This document shows, piece after piece, positions 8,175 to 17,420 of a stretch of 64,000 nt of DNA. Numbering within the stretch: position 1 is the first letter of the stretch; every line of letters begins with the position of its first letter. A program made the position numbers and the translations under genes. This DNA is from UBA6912 sp963792895. Lineage in GTDB: Bacteria; Actinomycetota; Acidimicrobiia; Spongiisociales; UBA5794. Under the pieces are notes generated by a model. The model had not been told where the DNA came from. It made no database searches and was given only the letters and a program-made list of their open reading frames with translations. Location of the stretch: the NCBI GenBank assembly GCA_963792895.1, contig CAWBYA010000008.1:372001-436000 (forward strand). The letters run 5' to 3'.

Positions 8175-9358
8175 CGGACTGTGGCCCCGTAGCGGCGCCC
8201 AAGCTGGCGAGCCCCGATGTGCGTGAGGGCGACGAGCGCCGCGAAGCGGCTGCGCCGCGCAACGATGACGCCCATCGGCGCGCCGATCCGCTCGTCGAGC
8301 CTGCTTCTGGCCCCCGCAACATCGCCTGCGTCGACCGCAACCTGCGCCATTCTCACGATGTCATCTACCTCCTCTGTGTCGAATCGACCGCGCAGCTCGA
8401 CTGCGAGGAGGCCGCCGACCTCGGCTGCCGTCGCTGCAATCAGGTCCTCAATGCGGCACAACGCATCTTCGCCCGGCGAGCCGGCGTCGGCATCGATCGC
8501 GGCCAAAGCCGATTCTCTCGTCGCCGTCCAACGCTCATCGAGGCCGATCGCAGCGCCTTGCCACACGCCGGACGACTCTCCCACCATTTGAACCAAGCCT
8601 GCGATGTCCGACAGGAGCTTGCCATGAGCGGTGCGTTTTCTGTCGATCTGCGTGCCGAGGAAGGCCACCAGCGGCTCCACCGCCGCTGGGGAGCCGGACG
8701 GCGGATCAGCCGCGAGAGGAAACACGATCGGATCGAAGTACCCACGATCGATGAGGGTCTCACGGACGCTGGAGAGCACGTTGGCGACGTCGTCGCCGGC
8801 GATACGATCGACCTTGTTGAGCACGAAGACGGTCTGGTCGGCATACCTGGCGAGAGGCGTCAGAAAGTCACGGTGGAGCGTTGAGTCGTGGTACTTCTCC
8901 GGGTCGAGGACCCAGATCACGGCATCGACGTTGGCGATCACACGTTCCGTCGTGCGGCGGTGATGGCCCTCCACGGAATCCATGTCGGGGAGGTCGATGA
9001 GCGTGAGGCCGGGGAGCCGGGCTTGTGTCCTCAGGTCGGTGACACCCAACTCCGTGAGGAGATGCCCCGCAGAGGAGCTCGCATCCTCGGCAACCCAGGC
9101 CAGCGGCTCGTCCGTATGCGGCCGGAGCCGGCTCACCGACGCAATCCTCTCGGCTGCGATTGCGTTGAGGAGGCTGGACTTGCCCGTCCCGGTGCCTCCC
9201 GCCAGAGCCACGAACAGCGTTGATCCGAGACCCCCAACCCGACGTCGCATGAGGTCGAGGGTTGTTCGGGCACGGGCGATATCTGCCGGCGGGGCGATCC
9301 CCTCGCCGCTCTCGACGAGCTGGTCGAGGGCGTCGTACAGCTCCGAGATGTCACGCAT
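8171..9358 (-). CDS. GTPase of the YfjP/dynamin-like type
   Basis: 395 aa. G-domain motifs are clear: P-loop GGTGTGKSS (54-62), G3 region DLPDMDSVEGHH (about 120-131) and G4 NKVD (about 176). The G3 Gly of DxxG is replaced by Asp, as in several dynamin-like and HflX-type relatives. A long helical C-terminal region (about 230-395) has no predicted membrane span, but a basic, hydrophobic tail could touch membrane. The first bases overlap the end of the larger GTPase gene by 8 nt, and the last 4 overlap the MscS gene. Two different GTPases made from one message suggests a heteromeric machine, as in paired bacterial dynamins. Confidence 0.8.
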   Translation of the reverse strand: MRDISELYDALDQLVESGEGIAPPADIARARTTLDLMRRRVGGLGSTLFVALAGGTGTGKSSLLNAIAAERIASVSRLRPHTDEPLAWVAEDASSSAGHLLTELGVTDLRTQARLPGLTLIDLPDMDSVEGHHRRTTERVIANVDAVIWVLDPEKYHDSTLHRDFLTPLARYADQTVFVLNKVDRIAGDDVANVLSSVRETLIDRGYFDPIVFPLAADPPSGSPAAVEPLVAFLGTQIDRKRTAHGKLLSDIAGLVQMVGESSGVWQGAAIGLDERWTATRESALAAIDADAGSPGEDALCRIEDLIAATAAEVGGLLAVELRGRFDTEEVDDIVRMAQVAVDAGDVAGARSRLDERIGAPMGVIVARRSRFAALVALTHIGARQLGRRYGATVR

Positions 9359-10835
9359 TGGCGGCCTCGGCTGGGTCTGTCGCTTCTGGGTCTGGAGTCG
9401 CCATCAGCTCGCTACCGATGCTCTCGACGTTGAGTGGGCCCGTGAGCTCTGTCAGCTCCGCAATCGCGTCCGGCCCCGGATACTGCCCGAGCTGGACCTG
9501 GAACCGTTGCTCATCGTCGCGGACGATCTCGGCAGCCATCTCAGCCAGCCTGCGCTTCGCGGCCGCCACAGCTGGATCGACACCCCCCTTGAGCCTGCGC
9601 CGGATACGCCACTTGATCCTGGCCGGGTCACCGAGCGCCCGCTGCATGACGGCCATACGAGTATCTCTCGCTCGCTCGGGCGACATCGCCCGCTTGGACT
9701 GCTCCTCGACGACGGCAGCGACCTCGACCTCCCATCGCAACAGACGGATGCGAGCGTCCGTTGCTGCACCGGCGGCGTGACGCCACAGTCCCTGACCTTG
9801 GCTCTCGAGGAGCTCGCCGCCGCCGGGCATCCGGAACCAGGCGGACGCAGTACGGCCTGCGGCTGCACCGATCTCTCGTGTGATGACGGCGGCCAGCCGC
9901 TCGGCACGTACCGGCCAGGCGGTCTCATTGGACGATGCCAAAGCGGCGGCCACCAACTCGGCAACCGCCTCCGCGGTTCTCTCATACTCGCTGTTCGCTG
10001 CAGCGGCTAGATCGGCCCGTGCCGTTCGCAATGCGTCAAACGGCCGAACGAGACCTGCTGCGATCCGCAGAATGGCGCCTTCGCGGGCTGCGATAGCGTC
10101 GTCGAGCATCCGGTCACGAGCCGGGCCGTGGAGGTCGACCAGCGCTTCGTCGAGGCCGCCCAGCCCGGTGGTGTCTTCTCCAATCGTGAAGATCGGCAGC
10201 GAGCGCCCGGCGGCGGCGAGACGTGCCTCGAAGTCGGCAACGACCTCGTCCCCGGTCCCGATCGTCCGGTTGAGCACCACCCAGCACGGGATTCCGAGGC
10301 CGTCCAACCAGTCCAGGAGCGACCATGTGGCGTTGTCGGCATAGCGAGCAGGCGTGACGACGACGATCACCAGATCGGCGAGGCTGAGCGCGCGGTGACT
10401 CGGGGCACCGACGCTGTCCGCGGGCATGTCGATGAGGGTCGCCCGCTCCGTGATGATCCCGTGGTCGCGACGGAAGCGCACCGGGGCCGCCGAGGCGCGC
10501 ATCCTGCGCTCGACGTCCTTGCGCGTACCTTCCTCGAGGCGAGTGGAGATGATTGCGACAGGGGACGTGGTCGTGGGTCGCGTCGCACCCTCGGGGCTGT
10601 GCTGCTCGCTCGTGATCCGGTTGGCGAGATAGGACTTGCCCGCACCGCCCGGACCCGCAATCGCAACGATGAGAGGCGTGTCGGGCCGGTCGAGACGGGG
10701 GAGGATGTAGCCCGTGACGCTCCGGACGACGTCGCGCCGCGCCTGGTCGGCTGCGCGATCCGGGAGCGGCATGCCGTCGAGCAGCTGCGCCAGGCGTTTG
10801 AGCCGTACCCTCTCCTCCGACAACACTGCGCGCAT
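9351..10835 (-). CDS. Second GTPase-like protein of the pair
   Basis: 494 aa, starting at ATG 10835. P-loop AGPGGAGKSYL (60-70), switch-region candidate DMPADSVG (about 134), and a degenerate G4 (VVLNRTIGTGDE) lacking the NKxD lysine and aspartate pair. A long helical C-terminal half (about 250-460) with many Ala, Arg and Glu residues looks like a stalk or coiled coil. Nucleotide preference is uncertain because G4 is incomplete. First gene of the operon with the YfjP-like GTPase and MscS. The pairing of an intact and a degenerate G domain resembles asymmetric dynamin pairs. Membrane remodelling is inferred, not shown. Confidence 0.75.
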   Translation of the reverse strand: MRAVLSEERVRLKRLAQLLDGMPLPDRAADQARRDVVRSVTGYILPRLDRPDTPLIVAIAGPGGAGKSYLANRITSEQHSPEGATRPTTTSPVAIISTRLEEGTRKDVERRMRASAAPVRFRRDHGIITERATLIDMPADSVGAPSHRALSLADLVIVVVTPARYADNATWSLLDWLDGLGIPCWVVLNRTIGTGDEVVADFEARLAAAGRSLPIFTIGEDTTGLGGLDEALVDLHGPARDRMLDDAIAAREGAILRIAAGLVRPFDALRTARADLAAAANSEYERTAEAVAELVAAALASSNETAWPVRAERLAAVITREIGAAAGRTASAWFRMPGGGELLESQGQGLWRHAAGAATDARIRLLRWEVEVAAVVEEQSKRAMSPERARDTRMAVMQRALGDPARIKWRIRRRLKGGVDPAVAAAKRRLAEMAAEIVRDDEQRFQVQLGQYPGPDAIAELTELTGPLNVESIGSELMATPDPEATDPAEAANA

Positions 10836-10893
10836 GCAGCCGATTACACCACACCTCGCGCGGTGGGGATGGTCACGTTGTGCGCATGAGGCC

Positions 10894-11736
10894 TCACAAG
10901 CCGGCAAACAGGTCCTTGGCGCCTTCCGGCAACGGAACCCTCGCACGCAACAGCTCGAAGTCCTCGTACGGATAGACCTCGGCGACGACATCGGTCGGGA
11001 GCTTGAACCAGAAGCCGTCCGGGTCGATCTGGGTGCGGTGCGCCCTGAGCGCATCCCGACCGACCTCCAAGGTGTCGGCGACGTCGACCGAGACGAGGAG
11101 CTTGCCGTCGTCGGTTGCGCCGTCGAGGCTGTCGATCCACCTCTGGAACGGGGATTCGAGGCCACGATCGATCGACGCATCGTGAAGCGCCCTGATACGA
11201 CGCACGGTGAAGACGGGGGCAAACAGCCTCGCTGCCGACCACGGGTTCCCCGTCCCCGGGAAGCGGTTCGGGTCGGCGGCCGCATCGAAGAGGTCGAGTG
11301 CCAGCCGGTGGACGGCGAGATGATCGGGATGGGGATAGCGCTCATGATCGTCATATCCGAAGATGACGTCGGGGCGGAGGTCGCGCACGATCGTGACGAG
11401 CCGCCCAAGCACTTCCTCGTGTGATGCGTTGACGAGGGCAGCCGGGTGAGCGTTCGCCTCCGTGTCTGGCATGCCGGAGTCCCGGTAGCCGAGCTCTCTG
11501 ACCTCGCCGTAGCCGATGATCCGGGCCGCTTCCAGCAGTTCCTCCTTCCGCAGTTCGGCAAGCCGTTCTTTGACGTCTGGCTTGTCCATCGCAGGATTGA
11601 GGATGTCTCCGGCTTCCCCGCCCGTTGCGGTGACGAGCACGCAGTGGACGCCGGCCGCCGCATAGTGAGCGACCGTCGCGGCGCCCTTCGAGCTCTCGTC
11701 GTCGGGGTGGGCGTGGATTGCGAGCAAGGTGCGCAT
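10894..11736 (-). CDS. mca: Mycothiol S-conjugate amidase
   Basis: 280 aa. A metal-dependent PIG-L/LmbE-fold hydrolase. The N-terminal HAHPDDESSKGAAT motif (about 8-21) gives the zinc His-Asp-Asp, and HPDHLAVH (about 142) gives the third ligand. The SSKGAAT extension and the GGEAGDILNPAMD stretch separate Mca from the deacetylase MshB. Mca cleaves mycothiol S-conjugates to a mercapturate and GlcNAc-inositol, detoxifying electrophiles in the cytoplasm of mycothiol-making actinomycetes. Its presence implies mycothiol in this organism. Single gene, divergent from the VanW-family gene; no Shine-Dalgarno is obvious. Confidence 0.93.
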   Translation of the reverse strand: MRTLLAIHAHPDDESSKGAATVAHYAAAGVHCVLVTATGGEAGDILNPAMDKPDVKERLAELRKEELLEAARIIGYGEVRELGYRDSGMPDTEANAHPAALVNASHEEVLGRLVTIVRDLRPDVIFGYDDHERYPHPDHLAVHRLALDLFDAAADPNRFPGTGNPWSAARLFAPVFTVRRIRALHDASIDRGLESPFQRWIDSLDGATDDGKLLVSVDVADTLEVGRDALRAHRTQIDPDGFWFKLPTDVVAEVYPYEDFELLRARVPLPEGAKDLFAGL

Positions 11737-11866
11737 AGGCCGCAGAAGTATGGCAGGGAGGGCACGCCCTCTTGACGAGCGATCGTGGTGCCATTGAGCA
11801 TGAGCAGGCGCGACACCCCGTTACACTTCCCTCTGGGCCACCACCTCTCTCCAGCGCTCGATACCG

Positions 11867-13885
11867 ATGAACCGTCATTTCAGCCTTGCGGTCACCGGGG
11901 CCGTCATTGCCGCCGTGATCATCTTCCCCCTGATGGTGTTCGCGCTCGCCCGCGCCCTCAACAGCGGCGAGATCGCACCCAACGTGTCTGCTGCGGGCGT
12001 GCCGATCGGCGGCCTCAGCGAGGAGGATGCACTCGCCCGCCTCCAGGAGCACGAGCGACTCCTGCGCGAAACCCCTGCCGACTTCGTGGTCGAGGGCACC
12101 GAATTTGCGCTCAGCCCAACCGTCGTCGGGCTCGACCTGGACGAGACGGCAGCTGTCGACGCCGCGCTCGATGCCCGCAACGAGGGCGGATTCCTCGACG
12201 AGTTCGCTGCGTGGGTTCGGTCATTTCGGTCGACGATCGAGGTCCCGGTCGACTTCTCGATCGATACGGACGCCCTCGAGACCGTGTTCACGTCGTGGGA
12301 GAACACCGCTGTCGGCGTACCCGCGCACCAAGGCGGGATCCAGGTCATCGACGGCGACATCCAACCCGATTACCCGCAGGCCGGGAGGGGTATCGACCGA
12401 TCGAGCGCGGCAGGTCTGGTTGAGGCGTCGCTGGTGACGCTCGAACGCGATGTCGTCGAACTGCCGACGGCGGACATCGTGCCTCGCGTCACCGATGAGG
12501 ATGTCGACGCTGCGATGCTCGTCGCCAGAAGCCTCGTCGACGGCCCCATCACACTCAGCGCCGCCGACCCGCCCGTAGAGGTCACCTTCTCGACCGAAGA
12601 GCTCGTAGCGGCGATCACTTCTCGGGTCGTCGAGGCTTCGGCGCCCGAGATCGTGGTTGAGTTCGCCCCAGACGCGCTGATGCCCGTGCTCGAGCAACAC
12701 CGCGCCGAGATCGAGCGGCCGGCCGAAGACGCACGTTTCGTGATCCTCGACGATGCAACCGTCGACCTCCGACCCTCGAAACGTGCGACGAAGCTCGATG
12801 CCGGCCTCGTCGCCGCAACGCTTCGCGAAGTGGGCACGGGATCTGATACGGGCGAGTTCCCTTTCGCCCTCGGCGAGGAGGCCGGCTTCACCACCGAAGA
12901 AGCGCGAGCCATGGGACCGATCCGCCAGATGTCGGCTTTCACGACTGAGCATCCGCCCGGCGAGGCCCGCGTGACCAACATCCACCTCATCGCCGACACC
13001 GTCGACGGCGCCATCGTCTGGCCGGGTGCGACCTTCTCGTTGAACGATTACGTGGGCCGCCGGACGGTGGAGAAGGGCTATGTTCCCGCACCGATGATCC
13101 TCGGAGGCGACATCGTCGACGACGTCGGAGGCGGCGTCAGCCAGTTCGCAACAACCTTCTACAACGCAGTGTTCTTCGGCTGCTACGAGGACGTCTCCCA
13201 CCAGCCCCACTCGTACTACTTCTCGCGTTACCCGGTCGGCAGGGAGGCAACGATCTCGTGGCCCAACCCAGACCTGGTGTTCCGCAACGACTCGGATGCG
13301 CTCATCGTCATCGACACGTCCTACACATCCACGTCGATCACCGTGAGGTTCTTCGGCAACAACGGCGGGCGCGAGTGCACCTCGGAGGTGTCTGAACGCT
13401 ACAACTTCACCGATCCAGAGACCGTGTACGAATCCGATTCGTCGGTGAGACCCGGCGACGAGATCATCGACTCCAATGGATGGCAGGGATTCACGGTCGA
13501 CGTCACGCGGTTGATGCTCATGCCCGATGGCTCGGAGCGGGAACAGATGTGGACTCATCGTTACCTCGCCGGCCCGGTGCGTATCCGCGTGCACCCCTGC
13601 CAGGTGCCGGGCTCGAGCGTCGTGTGCCCGATCGCAGTGCCAAACGTCATCGGGTTGAGCTTCGATGCGGCTGCGGCCAACCTGGCGGAGGCCGGCTTCA
13701 CGATCGAGGACGGCGGTACGGTGGACGTCACCGACCCTGCGCAGGCAGGTTTGGTGCAGTCGCAGAACCCGGGTTCCGGCTCACTCGTCGACCCCGGGTC
13801 GGTCGTGACGGTCCTCACCGGGGTCTTCGTCGAGCCTCCACCCGACGACGGTGGTTCGACGACCACCACGACGGTCGCCCCCTGA
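11867..13885 (+). CDS. VanW family cell-wall protein with PASTA domain
   Basis: 672 aa. One N-terminal membrane anchor (about 6-27) is followed by two repeats of a peptidoglycan-binding-4-like domain (about 40-370). The VanW core (about 365-500) has the typical GATFSLNDYVG and GGGVSQFATTFYNAVF motifs. A beta-rich region follows, then one C-terminal PASTA domain (about 585-650, VPNVIGLSFDAAAANL) and a Thr tail. Architecture matches YoaR-like actinobacterial proteins that sit outside the membrane and contact peptidoglycan. Enzymatic activity is not established for the family. A TACACT box lies at 11822-11827, 39 nt upstream; no Shine-Dalgarno is seen. Confidence 0.88.
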   Translation: MNRHFSLAVTGAVIAAVIIFPLMVFALARALNSGEIAPNVSAAGVPIGGLSEEDALARLQEHERLLRETPADFVVEGTEFALSPTVVGLDLDETAAVDAALDARNEGGFLDEFAAWVRSFRSTIEVPVDFSIDTDALETVFTSWENTAVGVPAHQGGIQVIDGDIQPDYPQAGRGIDRSSAAGLVEASLVTLERDVVELPTADIVPRVTDEDVDAAMLVARSLVDGPITLSAADPPVEVTFSTEELVAAITSRVVEASAPEIVVEFAPDALMPVLEQHRAEIERPAEDARFVILDDATVDLRPSKRATKLDAGLVAATLREVGTGSDTGEFPFALGEEAGFTTEEARAMGPIRQMSAFTTEHPPGEARVTNIHLIADTVDGAIVWPGATFSLNDYVGRRTVEKGYVPAPMILGGDIVDDVGGGVSQFATTFYNAVFFGCYEDVSHQPHSYYFSRYPVGREATISWPNPDLVFRNDSDALIVIDTSYTSTSITVRFFGNNGGRECTSEVSERYNFTDPETVYESDSSVRPGDEIIDSNGWQGFTVDVTRLMLMPDGSEREQMWTHRYLAGPVRIRVHPCQVPGSSVVCPIAVPNVIGLSFDAAAANLAEAGFTIEDGGTVDVTDPAQAGLVQSQNPGSGSLVDPGSVVTVLTGVFVEPPPDDGGSTTTTTVAP

Positions 13886-13916
13886 GGCGTACGCGCCGCA
13901 TGGCACGCCGTGCTGC

Positions 13917-14219
13917 TCAGCCCTCCGGCGGGTAATAGAGGAAGAAGTCTGCGATCACCTGCGAGGCCGCGGCGACGTCGTCATCGGTCCATCCGCCCCT
14001 CTTGCGCACGACCACCTGATTGGACGCCACGAACACGTGGTTCACGGCACTGTCGCCTGCGAACAGCCTCGCAGCGAGCTGCGCAGGGAACTCGGCGGTC
14101 TCGGCGGCTTCCTCAGCCGATGCGAAACTCGCCCCGTCCTGGCCGGAAATGCTGCGGTCGGTGTCGAACATCACGACGTCGTCCAGACGGGTGGCAGCGA
14201 CTTGGATCGGTTGGCCCAT
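13917..14219 (-). CDS. Nfu/NifU N-terminal-domain-like protein
   Basis: 100 aa from ATG 14219, chosen because GAGGAGG lies about 9 nt upstream; a longer frame lacks this. The segment FPAQLAARLFAGDSAVNHVFVASNQVVVRKRGGWTD is split over residues about 42-77. It has the hydrophobic pattern of the Nfu N-terminal domain, including the ...LF.GD.V..VFV..N.V.V.K..GWTD signature. The Fe-S binding CxxC domain of full Nfu proteins is absent, so it would be an accessory or stand-alone module. Lies just upstream of the pyruvate kinase stop on the same strand's far side; no functional link is apparent. Confidence 0.6.
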   Translation of the reverse strand: MGQPIQVAATRLDDVVMFDTDRSISGQDGASFASAEEAAETAEFPAQLAARLFAGDSAVNHVFVASNQVVVRKRGGWTDDDVAAASQVIADFFLYYPPEG

Positions 14220-14292
14220 GGGCTGTCGTACCTCCTCACAGCGGGTGCGAACCGGCATGGTAGATGCCTCGCCCGGCGGCCGGGTCCCGCCG

Positions 14293-15726
14293 TCAGTCTC
14301 CGCCGGGGACGCCGATGGTGGTCGAGCCGATGGAGTGGAGCTTCATGAGGTTGGTCGATGCGCTCTGATTGGGCGGGATTCCTGCCGCCATCACCACGCC
14401 GTCGCCGGGCTTGACGATGCCCGAGTGCAGCAGGTTCTGCTCGGCGTAGGCGATCATCTCGTCGGTCGAGTCGACCGGGTGGAACGGCAGGGGTGTGACT
14501 CCGGCGTAGAGGGCCATACGGCGATATGTCCGTTCGTGGGGTGTGTAGGCGAAGATGTCGGCTCGGGGCCGGTACTTCGAGATCAAGCGGGCAGTCGACC
14601 CCGATTCGGTGAAGGCCACGATCGCACCGAGCCCGAGGTTGGCGGCGGCGTCGACACACGCCTGCGCCGTTGCGGACGCAAACCGTGCCCGATCCTCGAG
14701 GAAGTGGATCTCCGGGCCCCTCCCGTAGTCGGGGCTGAGCTCGGCCTCCCGGCAGATGCGATCCATCATCTTCACTGCCCGAACGGAATACTCGCCGATC
14801 GCGGTCTCCGCCGACAGCATCACTGCGTCGGACCCGTCGAGCACCGCACTCGATACGTCTGTGACCTCGGCGCGGGTCGGGCGTGGCGAGTGCGTCATCG
14901 ACTCGAGCATCTCGGTCGCAGTGATCGATACCCTGGCGCGTGCATTGGCCCTGGCGAGGATGTCCTTCTGCGCCCGCGGCACGCTCTCCATCGACAACTC
15001 GACGCCGAGGTCGCCGCGGGCGACCATCATGCCGTGCGCCTCCTCGAGGATGTCGTCCAGGTTGCCGTAACCGACGGCGCTTTCGATCTTCGCGATCACG
15101 GGAGTACCAGGTGCCAGCTTGCGGATGCGACGAATATCGGCGCCCGACGACACAAACGAGGCGGCGATGAGGTCGACGCCGATCGACGATCCAAAGGCGA
15201 GGTCGACCTCGTCTTTGGCGGTGACGGCGGGAATGCGAATCGGTGTCCCGGGAAACGCAACCCCTTTGTGATCGCGCAGTTCGCCTCCGTGGATGACGCG
15301 TGCCACGACATCCGAGCCACGGTGGGCGATGACCTCGAGGGCGACCAAGCCATCCGACATCAACACCGGCGCCCCCGCAGCCAACTCCGCATCCTCGAGG
15401 TGCCCGATGAAGATCCGCGACGCCGAGCCCTCCGCTTCGCCGGGCGTCAGCACCACATCCTCGCCGGACGTCAACTCGACGGTGCCGCCGGGGAAGGTCC
15501 CGACCCGAATGCGCGGCCCTTGGATGTCCTGGAGGATGGCGACAGGCTCTTCGAGGTCCTCGCTCGCTCGCCGTACCCAACTGAAGAACTTCTCGTGCGT
15601 GTCGTGGGTGCCGTGCGAGAAGTTGAGCCGGGCAACATTCATCCCCGCGGACACGAGCTCACGAATGGCTTCGTACGACTCGACAGCGGGACCAAGCGTT
15701 GCGATGATCTTCGTCTTTCGCTTCAC
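14293..15726 (-). CDS. pyk: Pyruvate kinase
   Basis: 477 aa. Converts PEP and ADP to pyruvate and ATP, the last step of glycolysis. Landmarks: RKTKIIATLGPA at the N terminus, NFSHGTHDTH (substrate and metal site), VARGDLGVEL in the A domain with the catalytic loop, TATEMLESM, and an intact C-terminal allosteric domain (about 340-477). The start is GTG 15726. A TATGCT box lies 6 nt before it, so it appears to have its own leaderless promoter even though it follows the ABC permease gene by only 39 bases. Confidence 0.95.
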   Translation of the reverse strand: MKRKTKIIATLGPAVESYEAIRELVSAGMNVARLNFSHGTHDTHEKFFSWVRRASEDLEEPVAILQDIQGPRIRVGTFPGGTVELTSGEDVVLTPGEAEGSASRIFIGHLEDAELAAGAPVLMSDGLVALEVIAHRGSDVVARVIHGGELRDHKGVAFPGTPIRIPAVTAKDEVDLAFGSSIGVDLIAASFVSSGADIRRIRKLAPGTPVIAKIESAVGYGNLDDILEEAHGMMVARGDLGVELSMESVPRAQKDILARANARARVSITATEMLESMTHSPRPTRAEVTDVSSAVLDGSDAVMLSAETAIGEYSVRAVKMMDRICREAELSPDYGRGPEIHFLEDRARFASATAQACVDAAANLGLGAIVAFTESGSTARLISKYRPRADIFAYTPHERTYRRMALYAGVTPLPFHPVDSTDEMIAYAEQNLLHSGIVKPGDGVVMAAGIPPNQSASTNLMKLHSIGSTTIGVPGGD

Positions 15727-15732
15727 CAGGCG

Positions 15733-15738
15733 AGCATA
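15733..15738 (-). promoter_or_regulatory. -10 box (TATGCT) of pyk
   Basis: TATGCT read on the minus strand, 6 nt before the GTG start of pyruvate kinase, with no ribosome site between. No convincing -35 hexamer at 17 bases. Confidence 0.45.
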
Positions 15739-15765
15739 CCGGTGCCCGCTCTCCCGACCCAGTGG

Positions 15766-16506
15766 TCACTCCCACCGGAACACGACGAGTGCGGCCACAA
15801 CGGCGCCCACACCGAGGGCGCCGAGCACGAACCAGGAGGATCCGGGGTCGAGACGGAGCCAGCCGTCGTGCATCGCACGGATCGCATACGGAAGCGGCGT
15901 GGCGTCCCCGACCCGTCGCATCGCGGCGCTGAGGACCTCGGGCGGCGGGCCGGCGCCGCCGAGGAACAACATCACGAACCACACCATGATGCCGAGGCCC
16001 TGCGCGGCGCGAGCCGTCGGCAACACAGCCCCGAGCAGCACGCCCAGCGCTCCGAAGACCACGGAGATCAACCCGAATCCGGCGATGACGAGCCCGACCG
16101 ACTGCGGTGCCGAGAAGTCGTAGAGCAGTGCGGCCGCGACGAGGAGGACGACGGCCGATGCGGTGGCGATCACCACGGCCACGGCGATCTCGGCAACGAC
16201 GACAGTCCACGTCGGAACACCCGACGCGTGGAGACGCCGCAGCACGCCGCGCTCCCGATTCCCGGCGAGCTGGGTGGGGACGCTGACGATCCCAACCGAC
16301 GCGACCACAAGGGCGAGGTATGCAGGCACGTAGTAGGACATCGCGCCGACACCGCGGTACACGTCGGATTCAGACTCGTTGCCGAAGACTCCACCGAGGA
16401 TGACGAGGATCACGGCCGGCAACGCCAGCGCGAAGATCAACGTGAGCGGCTCACGCACCAACAGCTTCAGCTCAACAGTGGCGAGCTTGCGGACGGTGCG
16501 CATCAT
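15766..16506 (-). CDS. ABC-2 type transporter permease
   Basis: 246 aa with six hydrophobic spans (about 22-45, 52-75, 95-118, 130-155, 165-185 and 218-240), the ABC-2 exporter fold. Partner of the ATPase encoded just upstream: start and stop overlap by 4 bases (ATGA at 16503-16506), so one transcript makes both. Together they resemble the DrrAB or NatAB class that exports drugs, lipids or ions; the cargo cannot be read from sequence. A cytoplasmic RERGVLRRLHASGV segment after the second span fits the coupling helix of this family. Confidence 0.88.
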   Translation of the reverse strand: MMRTVRKLATVELKLLVREPLTLIFALALPAVILVILGGVFGNESESDVYRGVGAMSYYVPAYLALVVASVGIVSVPTQLAGNRERGVLRRLHASGVPTWTVVVAEIAVAVVIATASAVVLLVAAALLYDFSAPQSVGLVIAGFGLISVVFGALGVLLGAVLPTARAAQGLGIMVWFVMLFLGGAGPPPEVLSAAMRRVGDATPLPYAIRAMHDGWLRLDPGSSWFVLGALGVGAVVAALVVFRWE

Positions 16507-17405
16507 CCGACCTCGGCGGTGAGCTTCAGAAACACGTCTTCGAGGGTTGCCCGGTGGACCTGAAGATCCGCCGGAGCTTCGCCGCGGGCCACGAGGCCGG
16601 CGGCCACGAGGGCGACCACGGGGCCGATGCCGCGAACCGTGACCGTCCGCCCGTTCAGGTTGTAGGCGGCCACCGGCTCCAGCTCACCCAGCCACGACAG
16701 GTCTTCGAGGTCGGAGCTGAAGCTGAGCGTGACATCGCCGCCGTGGCGCGTCACGAGGGCACCAGGCGAGTCCAGCGCAACGATCCGCCTGCGGTCGAAC
16801 ACGGCTACCCGGTCGCACAGCGTCTCCGCTTCGTCCATGAAGTGGGTGACCAGGACGACGGTCGCACCGCGATCTCTGATCGAGCGGATCAGGTCCCACG
16901 CAACCCGCCTCGACGAAGGATCGAGGCCCGTGGTCATCTCATCGAGGAACACGACCTCGGGGTCGTTGACCACGGCGAGAGCGACGAGGAGACGCTGCTG
17001 CTGCCCTCCAGAAAGGCTCCCGAATGTCGCCTTTGCCTTCGGTCCGAGCCCCCATTCGTCCATTACGTGGCGCCAGTCACCGCCGCCGCGCCCGAGCGAT
17101 GAGAACAGGTCCAGCGCCTCCCAGACCTTGATACGCTCCGGGAGCGCTGCGTCCTGGAGCTGCGCACCCATGCGCCTGCGGAGCTGGGCAGCCTGCCGGC
17201 TCGGATCGAGCCCGAGCACTTCGATGCGCCCTCCGTCGGGATGGCGAAGACCCTGGATGCACTCGACGGTCGTCGTCTTGCCGGCTCCATTCGGTCCGAG
17301 AATCCCGAAGATCTCGCCTTCCTCGACCGCAAACGAGACGTCCTCCACGGCGGGCACCGCACCGTACGCCTTTCGCAGGTGCTCGACCGTGATGACCGGA
17401 CGCAC
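16503..17405 (-). CDS. ABC transporter ATP-binding protein (DrrA/CcmA type)
   Basis: 300 aa. Walker A GPNGAGKTTTV (about 38-48), Q-loop region, signature LSGGQQQRL (about 135-143), Walker B VVFLDEMTTGLDP (about 156-168) and H-loop THF (about 192). The C-terminal 80 residues form the extra domain typical of DrrA-type ATPases. Starts at GTG 17405, 15 nt beyond the stop of the F420-dependent oxidoreductase gene on the same strand. It powers the ABC-2 permease encoded next. Cytoplasmic, membrane-associated. Confidence 0.92.
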   Translation of the reverse strand: MRPVITVEHLRKAYGAVPAVEDVSFAVEEGEIFGILGPNGAGKTTTVECIQGLRHPDGGRIEVLGLDPSRQAAQLRRRMGAQLQDAALPERIKVWEALDLFSSLGRGGGDWRHVMDEWGLGPKAKATFGSLSGGQQQRLLVALAVVNDPEVVFLDEMTTGLDPSSRRVAWDLIRSIRDRGATVVLVTHFMDEAETLCDRVAVFDRRRIVALDSPGALVTRHGGDVTLSFSSDLEDLSWLGELEPVAAYNLNGRTVTVRGIGPVVALVAAGLVARGEAPADLQVHRATLEDVFLKLTAEVG

Positions 17406-17420
17406 GGTGACGCTCTCCGC

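Noticed and set aside
10836..11816. N-terminal extension of the second GTPase across the mca gene
   Set aside because: The extension is a frame shadow of mca. ATG 10835 begins the region of clear GTPase character.
14020..16563. 847-codon open frame antisense to pyruvate kinase and the ABC permease
   Set aside because: High-GC shadow. The minus-strand genes have complete conserved motifs; the antisense frame is His/Arg/Asp-rich with no domain.
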